NCBI GenBank assembly: GCA_013350335.1
Contig: CM023538.1
Span: 47,238,201 to 47,302,200, forward strand
Length of the DNA: 64,000 bases
Reading direction: 5' to 3'
Origin: Chimonanthus salicifolius
Taxonomy: Eukaryota > Streptophyta > Magnoliopsida > Laurales > Calycanthaceae
This document shows, one piece after another, positions 34,289 through 46,500 of this stretch. Made by a program: the position numbers and the translations under genes. Every line of letters starts with the position of its first letter. Positions within the stretch are counted from its first letter, which is position 1. The notes under the pieces were generated by a model. The model searched no databases. It was not told the origin of the DNA and saw only the letters and a program-made list of their open reading frames with translations.

Positions 34289-35782
34289 CTGCAAAATAAA
34301 TAAATTTCAATGAGCAATTATACAATTACATAAAGAACTACTAGCAAAAAAATTAAATGTTTGAAGAAAAACTATAAAATGTTTACTGTGAAATTTTATA
34401 TGCAAAGTCCAAATTTTAAAATTCTCAATCGAAAGGAAAAGATTTATTTATAAGCTGGCCAAGAGACAAAAAATGAAATGAGAAACGTATCAAAGATGAA
34501 AATCAACATTTGTTGGTGTAAGATAAAAGAAACAAAATGAGAGGTGAAGAAAATCAACTTGCAAAAAGATCTAGTAATTTAAGTATATCTTCAATCTATA
34601 TGGTCATAATTTTAATTTCTATAATAATTTATTTTAAATAAAAACCGGTATCAAATGCAAAATAAGCGGGCTTTAATCAGACGCCTTTAGTAAAAATAAA
34701 GGGACTCAGGCTTTTGTTAGAGAAGCCGGTGAACACTTGTATAGAAAATCCAATTCTAAAATTGTAATGGTTGAGGTACACTCGATTTTTATTCTTAGAG
34801 ACCCTTTATCTATAGTGGTGGATGGAGTCAAAAAGAAAAAAAAAAAAAAACTATTTTTGAAACTTTTTTGCATAACATTTTCTTAAATATTAGGGTGCGT
34901 TTGACAACTGTTAGATTCTAAGTGTAATATTTTAAAAGTGTCAAATTATAATCTTATAGATAAAAATATTGTTAGAATGAAAAAATTGTTGTTCGAAAAT
35001 TCTTATAAAATTTAATAAATTGAAATATTATTGTTTAGATTGGAAATCATATCAAAATTATATTTTGTTGTTTAAAATTTTGATATATTTTCAGTTTTAT
35101 TAAATTTTAACTACATCTTTTACAAAAACTATATTATAGAAACAAAAATCGAACATTCAAATTTAGTCCAATCATTCTAATGAATTTGAGAACTTGAGAG
35201 CAATCATCCATTTCAGTTGAATAATTAAAATTAACCTACATTCATTTAATAGAAATTGAAAAAATGTTGAACAAATATTTAAAGAAGTGAGTTTTTGTTT
35301 TTTATTAATATTCCAAAAAAAAATGGTATAAATTATTCCCAAATTTGATAATTACTAAACTTAAATAAAATATCTAAAAATCTACAATTTTTACCGTTCA
35401 TGTTCATCCTTTTAGGCCGAAATAAAAACTAAAGTATTTTAGAGTAAATATATAAATATAGACCTTGTCCAAATTTAAATTGCACCAACTCGAACAAAAA
35501 CTGAAAAATTTTAGAAAGAAAATTTTCAATTTTAGTCCATTGTTTTAGAAATTCAGCTATAATATTTAAATAGAAACTAAAAAAAACACTGAATAAAATC
35601 CAAATTCAAGCCACGTTCACCGAAATTCAAATTTTGAAAAGTTTGAGAGAATATATCTAAGATGCAGCTCATTAGTAAAAAGTTTCTACAAATTTCTCTA
35701 TTCTTAAGAAATACAAAAGTTATAAAAAAAAAACATAAAAAGAAAATCATAAAACGACATTTCAAAGTAGTAGTGTCATTTT
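34289..35782. other. AT-rich DNA upstream of the RLP block
   Basis: Includes the intron directly 5' of the N-terminal RLP exon. The RLP first exon with signal peptide was not found here. Poly-A and TTTGAC/ATTTAA-rich DNA only. Confidence 0.4.
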
Positions 35783-35970
35783 TCTTTTATGAATAAGGTG
35801 TTGAGGCCTCTTCGGGAACACAACAAATCTTCAGGGCATGTGAAAGTCTCCCTACCTATACACTAGATAACTCCATAGAGATTAGCCCTTTGGGGTGTAG
35901 GTGGGAATCGAAATGAGAACTCTTGCTTCCATAGGCAAATTCTTGATCATCACTCTAACTCTTTTAGGTT
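35783..35970 (-). mobile_element. tRNA-derived SINE with long target duplication
   Basis: On the minus strand the head reads AGTTAGAGTGATGATCAAG (A-box-like), followed by GCAAGAGTTCTCATTTCGAT with the B-box-like TTTCGATTCCC. The body ends GAGGCCTCAACACC and a T-rich (A-rich in sense) tail. A 17-bp flank AAGTAGTAGTGTCATTT (35766-35782) versus AAGTAACAGTGTCACTT (35971-35987) matches at 14 positions, as expected of LINE-driven retroposition. Confidence 0.72.
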
Positions 35971-36414
35971 AAGTAACAGTGTCACTTGCCGGGGGGCAAA
36001 AGAAAGAGATTGCTAGAAAAAGAGAGAGAGAGAGAGGAACAATGAGGAGTGAGTGAGATGTGGGGTAGACAAAGAATGGATGGAGGGACAAAGAATGGAT
36101 GGAGGGCGCAAGTAGGAGAGAAGACCAAATTTGCACTTCTCAAGCGTCCAAGCTGGTGGTTTCTCGCGTTATCTTGAGTTTTTCTTTTTCCTTTCTTCTT
36201 TAACCAAGCAACCCATATTGAAAGCGGTTGATTTTGTTTGTTCAAAATATTTGATCTCGTAAAATATTATAAGACCCTTCACTGTCAAAGTATTTTTATG
36301 CATTTTTATTACTTTTAGGTTGTGACTTGACAATCTTTTGCAATTTAACCTGATATTACCTTCTTTTTATTTATCTATTTTTTTATGAAACTTTCCTATT
36401 CTCATATATATAAA

Positions 36415-36575
36415 TATTTTGGATTTATGTGTGGGAAACTCAGACACAGTTCTACTAAAATGCCCACGGGTAAGCCCACTGCCCTTAGGGCACACCAAAG
36501 TTAGGTCATGTGGGCTCGAACCCACAACCTCCTGCTTCCTAAAACGAGAGGCAACCAATTGAGCTACACCCATGT
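36415..36575 (-). mobile_element. tRNA-derived SINE (second family)
   Basis: Minus-strand head GGGTGTAGCTCAATTGGTTG (A box) and GTGGGTTCGAGCCCAC (B box with a perfect T-arm stem) are followed by a body CCTAACTTTGGTGTGCCCTA and a tail ending CTGAGTTTCCCACACATAAA. The acceptor stem is not restored after the T arm, so this is a SINE, not a tRNA gene. Flanks TTCTCAAATATT (right) and TTCTCATATATA (left) match at 10 of 12 positions. Confidence 0.75.
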
Positions 36576-36589
36576 GAGTTCTCAAATAT

Positions 36590-37389
36590 TATTTACATGG
36601 GAATGGTAAAAATAATTTTTTTCCTACTTTTAGATATTTTGTTCATATTTTTCTTATTGCGCTTTTATGAAAATTGTGAGTTAAATCTATTTATATCATC
36701 AATTTCAATCCTAAAATTTCTTTTTTTATTGCCGCCATTTTGTACAAAATTTTAAAACTATATAAATTATCATAATGGAGGATAAATAGATGAATATTAT
36801 TTATTTGATAGACACTAAAGGTAAATATTTCCATATATGAAAAATGATCTTTTATGATGAAAGCTTTATATGAAGTCTAGATATGATCATGGAGTTGATG
36901 GATATGATGTTGGGTTGTGGCTCGAATTGATTGGAATAGAGGCCCACAACAATTGGGCTCTAGGAAAGCTACGCAGTCATGCTGATTTGGATAATTGCTA
37001 TGTGAATGAATGAGAGGGATATTAGGAGAATAATGAGGACTCTTCTACGTGTCTAACATATCCTATGTATTTTGAAAATAGCATGTAACCAACAAGTGCT
37101 TGAGGTACTTTTCCATTGTGGGCAGCCAGGAAAGTTGGGCCTGGATTCCTACAGTTTATCAATGGCAATTTCTATATGCAACTTTGTTAAGTTGCTAAAG
37201 CCAAAGGACATGGTACTATGGCTAAGTTTGGCAATTGCTTAAGTACATGGGTCGATTCTCTACTATATAAGGAGGGAATGTATACACGACATTCATGTAG
37301 AGAGAACACGACAGGAAGATGTAGCAGAGTGGGTTGGTGCGTGGTGAAGGGCCTGTGGCGATCCATATGGAGATGGCATCATGTGCCTC
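36590..37389. other. Spacer before the Gypsy pol relic
   Basis: AT-rich to about 36,880, then higher-complexity DNA that may be the upstream part of the same Gypsy copy. No domain recognised. Confidence 0.35.
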
Positions 37390-38763
37390 ATATCATGGAT
37401 GATTATCAAGATGTATTTACAACTTCGCAAGGTCTACCTCCAATCAGGTCGCACGACCATCAGATTCTATTGGTTCTAGGGGCCCAACCAGTAAATGGTC
37501 GGCCATATCAGTATCCATATTATCTGAAGACGGAGATAGAAAAACTGGTTCAAGAGCTATTACAAAGTGCGGTCATCAGACCCAGTCAGAGTCAATTCTC
37601 ATCGCCAATACTTTTCGTCAGGAAGGCCGATGGATTGTGGAGGATGTGCGTGGATTATCGTGCACTCAATCAGCAAACGATTAAGGACAAGTTTCCAATT
37701 CCAATCATTGAAGAGCTGCTGGACGAGTTGCATGGTGCTAGGGTCTTCTCGAAATTAGATTTGCGCTCCAGGTATCACGAAATACGGGTTTGGCCAGAGG
37801 ACATGCCAAAGACGACATTCCGAACACATGACGATCATTTCGAGTTCTTAGTCATGCCATTCGGCCTGACTAACACTCCAGCTTCCTTCTAGTGTCTAAT
37901 GAGTGAGATCTTCTAGCCGTTCTTACACCGGTTTGTCCTAGTCTTCTTCAAAGACATTCTAATTTACAGCGTAACAATGGAGGAGCATCTCTCTCACTTA
38001 TCTCAAGTATTGGGGTTGCTCTGTCAACATCAATTTTTTGCATAATGGAGCAAATGTCGGTTCGGATGTGCAATAGTGGAATACTTGGGACATTTGATTT
38101 CTGCTGAAGGAGGTTCTATAGATCCAGAGAAAATAAGGAGCATGATGGATTGGCCTATCCCAAATACAATTCGAGGTCTGAGGGGCGTCTTTGGACTTAC
38201 TGGATACTATAGGTGATTCATCTAACATTATGGGTGGTTAGCCAAGCCATTGACCGAGTTGCTGAAAAAGCACTCATTTATATGGACACCAACGGCTAAG
38301 GAAGCTTTCATACGATTAAAGAAGGCAATGAGCACGCCACCCGTTTTTTCGCTACCAGATTTCACCCAAACCTTTTTACGTTTGAGTGTGATGCATCCGG
38401 TACTGGTGTGGGTGCTGTATTGACTCAAGCAGGCAAACCCATAGCTTATTATAGTCATGCCCTCTAAGGAACCTCTCTGTCCCTTTCTACGTATGAAAAG
38501 GAACTCTTGGCATTGGTCATGGTGGTCAAGAAGTGGTGGCCGTATTTGTTGGGATAGCGATTTCTAATCAAGACCAATCATCATATTTTGATGTTCCTGC
38601 TGGACCAAAAGATAGGCACTTCTATGCAGCAAAAGTGGATTTCGAAATTGTTTGGCTATGACTTCACTATTGAGTCCAGGAATGGCCAGTCTAACACTAT
38701 GGCCAATGCTCTATCGCGTCAAGAAGCTGAACTTAATGCTATTACAACCTTGGTTCCATCTTG
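37390..38763 (+). pseudogene. Ty3/Gypsy pol relic (reverse transcriptase and start of RNase H)
   Basis: Plus-strand frames give DYQDVF, RSHDHQILL, VIRPSQSQFSSPILFVRKAD, WRMCVDYRALNQQTIKDKFP, FSKLDLRSRYHEIRV (the LDL aspartate is present), FRTHDDHFEFLVMPFGLTNT and then a TAG at 37,890 where the family has Gln. The YxDD motif is VFFKDILIYS: the first catalytic Asp is Lys, so the enzyme would be dead even without stops. RNase H-like pieces (LISAEGGSIDPEKI, LTGYYR, LTELLKKHSFIWT) follow with further stops and frameshifts. Integrase and LTRs are absent. Confidence 0.9.
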
Positions 38764-40500
38764 AACTGACGAGTTACGCGAAAAGCACGCCCGTGATACC
38801 CATATACAACAATTAATTGACTCACATATTTAAGAATTTTAAAATTCCTCTATATTCCTATTCACCCCCTCTCTAAGACAATTCTAGACATCGTGTTAAC
38901 TTGACTAACAATATCTTATCTAATGTAATTGCACATATGTGATGATCTTTTTTGCTCTAAAACATTATCCATGAAGAATTGAATTGGTTCGCACCGGATG
39001 CAACCTTTTTAGCTCCAGCCTAATTCAGCCCAAACTAAGCAATTATATCCAAAACTAACTCCATGTTTAGGAACCTTGAAAGTTCCAAGTGTGCTAGAAC
39101 ACTGTGCAAGATTGACCCTAGGGGGGTTTGAATAAGACAATCCCCAATTTTTCGGTCCTCATTCTTGATTAATAAAAATTAATAAAGCGAACTAACAATA
39201 CTAATCAAGATGCAATGGTGTTGTGTCAACAAGAGATGTGCAAATTAGTTTAATAATCACACAAGCATTTCATTAAACACATGGACACCCAATATATAGT
39301 GGTTCGGTTAAATAACGTACATCCACTATTGAGATTCACCCAACTTTGGGTTATCTTTAAATCATTAAGTGGGGAATTACACATTCACTAATAGAATATG
39401 ACTTCCACCTATCTAATTGATTTAGAATTTCACCCAATCACCTAAGATTTTGAAAGGTTCGACCAACCCCGGTCTATTTCCTTATCCTTGTATTTTATAT
39501 ATTAGTCAAGTTTCCTTGCCTTAGTCTACTTCACAAGATGATGATTTAAAAGTAAAATCAATACTAAGAAGCACTTGCCTTTGACAGCTCAAACATGTAG
39601 ATGTGCGTTTCTTTAAGATGTCCTTCCCAGTGTGATTTCGAAGATGTCGAAGATGTACCTTTTGTATGCTCAATCACAATTTTTGGCTAAGGTCTTAAGG
39701 ATTTAAAATATGCAAGTTGATCCTTGATGGTTTTCACTCTCTCACTTAATCACAACCAAGAGGTTGATTGGATTTTCTAATTGATTCACGTATGTGAGTG
39801 CATGGAGAGAAATTGAGAGAGGTTTGGGGTCACTAGAGATGCCTTAAGATGTTCTAAGTTGAAGGGTCCAACCCTACTCATACGAGTTTGAAGTATATAT
39901 AGACAAAGTAGAGAATTCCGACATGCTATGGGCGATTGATCGTGGCCTCCAAAACCCATTGTAATTTGACCGTTGTGCATTAAATGTTTTTCCTACGGAT
40001 GGAAAAGAGTCACTCACGATTGATCATTAACCACGATTAGTCGTCATCTGTACCTGATGATCGATCATCTTCACGATTGGATCGTCCTGAGAGCATTCCA
40101 AAAAGACAGTGTTTTTCCAGTCAGAACATGTCTTTTTCTAGACGATTGATTGTCTTGGGGATCAGTTGCCGGCGATGGGTCGTTGTTTCACAATTGGTTG
40201 TGCTGACATTTTCAACAAAATTGCTTTCTATTAAATGGCCATATCTTGGGCTCTTGAACTCCGATTTGAGTGTTCTTGGGCCCTATAAAAAGCTCTTTCA
40301 ATGCTCTATCTAAGCATGTTGGTTTTAACAGTTTATTACATCATTTGATAGAGTGGAAGACTCTCACAATTCATGACATTTTGACTCTCAATATTTTTCT
40401 CCAGAAAAGCTCAAGGTTCTCCAAGGCTTTGGTCCATTTTCTCTAGGCTTAGTTATGTTTTACTAATGTGAGTTCTAAGCCTAGGAAGGTCTTCTTAAGG
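38764..40500. other. Degraded retroelement-like DNA
   Basis: Contains CCTATTCACCCCCTCTCTAA near 38,859 and GACCCTAGGGGGGTTTGAAT near 39,115, two motifs I associate with LTR regions of plant Copia elements, and a cluster of CGATTG/CGATCG words at 40,010-40,200. No intact domain or LTR pair. Confidence 0.3.
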
Positions 40501-43169
40501 TGTTGGGTTCCAACTAAAGTATCTATGACCACTTACCTTTGTGTGATTGCCATACACTATAGTGATGATGAATCTCCATTTGATCTTTCAATCTTCAACG
40601 CTTTATTCAATCCTCATCAGTCCTTGAGTATTGTATTCTTGCTTCATTCTTCCGAGGCAATGCTTGACCTAAGTCATGTAATTGACAAAAAAGTGACTCG
40701 GCAATTCGGAGCACTAACCAACCAAATTCAACCCAACTGACTTAGTTTCATGTTGATTTCAGTGGATTGGATCAATTTCAAAAGAATTAACATTTTTTGT
40801 TACATTGTAAATATATTTATTTTAAATATTATCTTATCATCTTTTACCTATTGTCTGAAAAGAAAAAAAGATATAAAATATACAAATAAAATATAAATTA
40901 ACTCTTTATAACTTATTTTTTTAGAGTCCATCTTGCTATGGTTATAGAATTCATGTTAAGTTGAGTATTAGTATCAATCCAAACTATTAACTCTAATCCA
41001 ACTCAATTTTCAATTCATGTTGAAAAATTCAACACTAATGGAACCCAAACCCAAAATACCCAACTAGCTAACCTAAACCCAAATTCAAGTTGACTAATTT
41101 GCACTTGGTTGAACCCAATGGAAATTGCATAACAAATAAATATTTTCATATACTTCCATTTATATGTATCTTTTTATACTTCCATTTATATCTATCATCT
41201 AGCATCCATTATATTCATCTAAATTGAATTCTTGCCCAATTTAAACGTATTAAAAAATATACTTAAAATTGAATCTAAGTGCAAGTCCTATAGAATGTCA
41301 AATTTTTATGCTTTCTATCAAATATAAATTTTCCAACAAACTCGATTAAAATATACTAAAAACAGCGCAATCAATCAACAATGAATCAATTATCAATAGG
41401 TATTTAACTCTTCTTCCTCTCACTTCCTTATTTTGAGATTCTAAACTTGTTGAGCTTTTCAAAAAGTAAAAATTATTTTAAATATAATATTCTGAGACAA
41501 TGAAAATAATACTCTGAAATATAGATGCATGGCTGATCAAGATAATACTCCACTCTCTTACTTCCGCTGCGGAACTGAAATTCAAATTTTTCTACATCTA
41601 TTTTTATCGTTACTTTTTATGTATTAAAAATAATATAAATAATAGAAGCGGTCTACTTTTTTTAAACCTTCTGTCAATGAAACTAAACAGTCTGTTATGA
41701 CTTTTCCCATCAAAACATCAATTGATGATGGGAAGAGATGCTTCTTCAAATGATAATTTGAGCTTTCATGCCTAATTTTAGTGTCTTAAGAATAGTTGGT
41801 TCATCTGTGGAAATTTTACACTAGGTATTATATGATTTCCAACATATAAATTGAAAATAAAAAACTCTTCTATTACAAATAAAATCTATAAAATTTAATT
41901 ACATCAGAATTTTTATGAAGCAACCTTTCTTAAATTTGAACGAGTCTGACGTGAAAAAACTCACAAGTCTCGTGTCAATTTTCAACTCCTAATTGGAAAA
42001 AAAATTTGGTGTAGAGAATGAAAGGAAGAGTGGAATATGGAGGGCAGGTGTGACTGAACTTGTCTTATTGCCTTTGTTTGTTGTTAATGAATACATAAGC
42101 AAGCATTAATGAGGGTATCACTCGTACGAAAGGAATGCTCCATTGCTCCCAACTCATGAAGGCGCGCACACGGTATTCTTTTGACATATTAGTTATTTAT
42201 TAGGCACATTTTGTGGTGACAGAGCTTATGACAAACGAATGGGAGATTGAGATATTTTCAAATTCTTAAATTTTTACATAAGTATTTATTATAAAAAATA
42301 TAATATTTAAAAAATAAAAATATAATATTTAAAAAAAAAATATATATATAATTAATGAAAAAAAAAAAAAGAATCTTAGTATCATTCATGAACCGTGAAC
42401 AATCAATTAAGAATAAATAATCTATTAGAATACAGTTCAATAAATATCCTACAATCGTTAAAATATAACAAGTATTTTAAATCATTACAGAAATCTCATT
42501 AAGGTTACAACAAATATTTCTTAATAAAGAATTTATCAAGAATTTATCGAGATTTACTGGGATATTATCACGATATTACCATTTATTACGTTTCTAACAC
42601 AATTTTATTAGGAATTTACCTTAGTGCCGATAAATGCACATTATTAATGTGGTAATGGTATTTTGATGATAAAAACATAGTAAATTTTAAATTATTGCCA
42701 ATATTTGTGACATTGTTTAACAAATGCGACAACTGATTGTGCTGAGTTTGAACTAATTTTTTTGAGTCCTATGTTTTAGTTAGACCGCCGAAGTTGGACT
42801 ATTACAAGAAAATTTTGAAACCTTTGTCTGATTTTTTGGCATATTTAGTCTAGTTTTATCTTTTAATGTATTAAAATGCAATTATTTAAATTGAAATTAG
42901 ACTTATGAACTATAAGTATATCAAATTTCAATGCAAAACTTAATTTCTAACCACTAAATATTGTAATTAAAGTCACCAAATATTTTTATTTTAGTAATTT
43001 TAAGAATATTTAATGACTTTGACTACTAAAATTAATTTTTTAATTGAAATTTAATTCAATTGCAGATATCATTTTTCTTTCAATCCAACAGTTGAATTTT
43101 AACAGTATCAAACTCAAGTTTTATTGTCCCCAGCAAAACCCTTAAGGTAGCTGTCAATTCTCCAAAAGG
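40501..43169. other. AT-rich gene-free DNA upstream of the SRP receptor gene
   Basis: No domain-bearing frame. I looked here for the missing 5' exons of the SRP receptor beta gene (membrane anchor and GxxxxGKT P-loop) and did not see them. Confidence 0.4.
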
Positions 43170-43375
43170 AAAATGATGAAAGAGGATTAGCTGGGTAAAG
43201 GTTTTTGGGTGTTTTTCTGGGGAAATTATGTAGAGGATATGGGGGTCTCCTAATTACATGGTGTTTTTTAATGGTTTTTTCTTTTCTTTTGTACTGTATA
43301 TGTATTCTTTTATTTATTAATAAAATCGTTACCCCACAACCCCCACCACTTAAAAAAAAAAAAAGAAAAAAAACC
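43170..43375 (+). mobile_element. LINE 3' end with poly-A tail
   Basis: Sequence of the type GTTTTTTAATGG...TGTACTGTATATGTATTC...TTATTAATAAAAT followed by A-rich DNA (43,349-43,375), the usual 3' untranslated end of plant L1 elements. No coding remains. Confidence 0.4.
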
Positions 43376-43569
43376 CCAGACCAGAAGCAATGTACATATA
43401 GTTTGTTAATTGGGAAGCATTTTTTTTTTATCTTATATATTATTTTTTGAAAATACATATAGGATGTTACGTGGGAGCATTTGTTGGATCCCAGATCAAT
43501 CAAACCTAAAATCCATACATTTTCCTTATAAATTTTGAATCTAACTTGAAAATTATTCCTTTTTGTCAG

Positions 43570-46500
43570 CTTCGAAATGGCTCCACACATCAGGGTACAG
43601 TTACATCAATGGAACCAAATGAGGGCATTTTTGTACTGTATTCTGAATCTGAAAAGGTAAAATGAGGTTCTAGGTCTCACACGCTTCTTATTTTATTTTA
43701 TTTTTTAAAGTTCCCAGTATGAGGAATTTCTGCATTTCCAAACCTCTCCCATATTGGAAAGAAAGAAAACTCACAAAGGGCTGACTGGGGAAAATTCCAA
43801 CCCTCACAAAATGTGGCTCCTGGCCAAGTGTTTAGGTGGCATGTTGCAAGGCACATGGTAGGGAGTTGTTGAAGTTTTAATTTTCAGGAGTAGGTAAAGT
43901 TTTCACTCCCCATCCAATCATCTTAGTCTTTTTGAGGTAAGCCAAGAAAATAGTCAATGTTCAACATTTCAAAAACCAGAATGATGGATGGGGTTGAAAG
44001 GTCATTTTCCTTTTATCCATGTGCTCCTCTACATATCCCTCATAAGTCCTAACTATGTGGGATCGGCATTCTCCCTAAGAAAGCTCATGAGAGCCTTTTC
44101 CCTAGAGTTTTTCATTCACAAAGAAGTTTGTGGGCTACACATGAATAGTCGTGCCACTCTCTCATCTATGAATTGGTTAGACTTCTGAGGACCATATAAT
44201 CATGAAATCATGTTAACCACACATCTGTAAGTTCAATGCTGAACTTGGTCTTCATTTCTTTGATGCAGAAGGGCAAAATAAAGCCTGTCCACGTTATTGA
44301 TGTTCCTGGCCATGCCCGCCTTCGACCAAAGCTTGATGAGTTCTTGCCTCGAGCATGTGGCCTCATTTTTGTTGTGGATGCTTTAGACTTCTTACCAAAC
44401 TGCGCAGCAGCTGCCGAGTAACCACTACATGTCCCTTTTTTTTTAATTTATATTTAACGAGTAAAATTGATTGATGGTCTTTTCTGGAATTTGATGTGGA
44501 AGGTATCTCTATGATATTCTGACAAAGGCAAGTGTTGTAAAAAAGAAGATTCCAGTACTCATATTATGCAACAAAACTGATAAAGTGTCTGCTCATTCCA
44601 AGGATTTCATTAGGAAGCAACTTGAAAAGGAAATGCAAGGCCTAAATTCCGTCTTTTATTTTATTTTTTTGCAATCACCAAGTGTAGATTGTAAAGAACT
44701 ATAAAACAAAACGCTTACAGTATGTTTTCATTTCATATGAAGGTATCTCTTTATAGAGATTACACTTGATGTAAGTCAAGAATGTGCAATTAATGAGATG
44801 TACAGTTAGCCAGATATATCATGCGTGAACAGTGCATGCGTGAACAGTGCTTGGTCTGCACATGGCTCTAGGAATGATTTGTGTTCTGGATAGATCTACT
44901 GTGCTGATCTGCACATGGCTCAAGGAGTGCTTTGTGTTCTGTCCAGATGTATGTAATGTTTAATCTCTTACACCCCCCTTCAAGTGTACGGATGGGGATA
45001 CGACACGAAGCTTGTCTCGAAGAAGTAGAAACCGTGCACGACCAAGGGCTTTAGTGAAGATATCTGCAACTTGATCAACCGTTGAGATATAGCGAGCAGA
45101 GATATCATTGTTCACCACTTTTTCACGAACAAAATGATAGTCTATTTCAATATGTTTTGTTTTGGCATGGAAAATCAGATTAGAGGCAAGAGCTAAAGCT
45201 CCCACATTATCACACCATAACGTAGGTGGTGAGGGAAGAATGACCCGTAACTCTTTCAACAACATGCGAAGCCAATACAAATCAGCAGTGACAATAGCCA
45301 TGGCCCTGTATTCGGCTTCGGTACTTGATCGTGAAACAACAGCTTGTTTCTTGGCACTCCATGAGATAAGGTAGGGACCAAAAAACACACCAAACCCAGT
45401 TGTGGATCGCCTATCGTCAAGGTTACCAGCCCAATCTGAGTCACAAAAGGCTTGAAGACTTAGCTGACCTTTGGTGAAATTGAGACCATGATCGATAGTA
45501 CCCTTCAAGTAGCGTAAGACGCATTTCACCGCAGTCCAGTGTAGGGTGGTTGGAGAGTGCATGAATTGGCAAAGTTGATTCACTGTATAGGCAATGTCAG
45601 GTCTGGTGAGTGTGCAGTATTGGAGTGCACCAACAATGTGGCGGTACTCAGTAGCATCTGGAAGTGGATCACCACTAGACTTGGTGAGTTTCAGATCCAA
45701 ACTCAAAGGAGTAGCTGCAGGTTTAGCCCCAATCATGCGGGTATGGTTGAGAAGATCAGTAATATACTTGGACTGATTAAGATGGAACCGAGTGTGATCT
45801 CTTGTTGCATGAATACCTAGAAAAAAGGCTAGAGGGCCAAGATCCTTGAGGGCAAAATCACACTTGAGTTGATCAATGAGTTGTAGAATGAGGCATTCAT
45901 TGGTTCCGGTGATGAGAATGTCATCCACATACATAAGAAAATAGATCAGAATAGAGGCCTTGTGGAAAATAAAGAGAGAGTGGTCAACCAATGATTCAGT
46001 GAAGCCTAAGGAAATAAGAGCATGCGAGAGCCGAGTATACCAAGCTCGGGGAGCTTGTTTTAGTCCATAGATGGCTTTCTTCAAGCAACAGACATGATCA
46101 GGATGTGTTTGATCAATAAATCCTTGAGGTTGTTCCATGAACACTTCTTCATCTAGAACACCATGCAGAAAAGCATTAGAAATATCCAATTGTCGAACCA
46201 GCCAATTACGATACACAGCAATTGCAAGAACAAGTCTGAGAGTTGTTGGTTTGATGACCGGGCTGAAGGTCTCAAAATAATCAATTCTGCCTTGTTGGTC
46301 AAAGCCTTTGGCTACTAACCGAGCTTTAAAACGTTCAATACTTCCATCAGATTGTTGCTTAGTCTTGTATACCCATTTGTTACGAATCACGTTCTTGTAC
46401 AAAGGTCGAGGGCATAAAGTCCAAGTATGATTAGCAAGAAGAGCATCAAACTCAGCTCCCATGGTTGCCCTCCATTCTTGATGCTTTACAGCCTGGGAAA

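Noticed and set aside
36505..36575. Functional tRNA gene on the minus strand
   Set aside because: A and B boxes and T arm are good, but the 3' acceptor strand does not pair with GGGTGTA and a SINE body follows.
44030..44190. Dispersed repeat with CTAACTATGTGGGATCGGC as a SINE
   Set aside because: Resembles a known plant SINE-like motif, but no A/B boxes, tail or target duplication could be defined.
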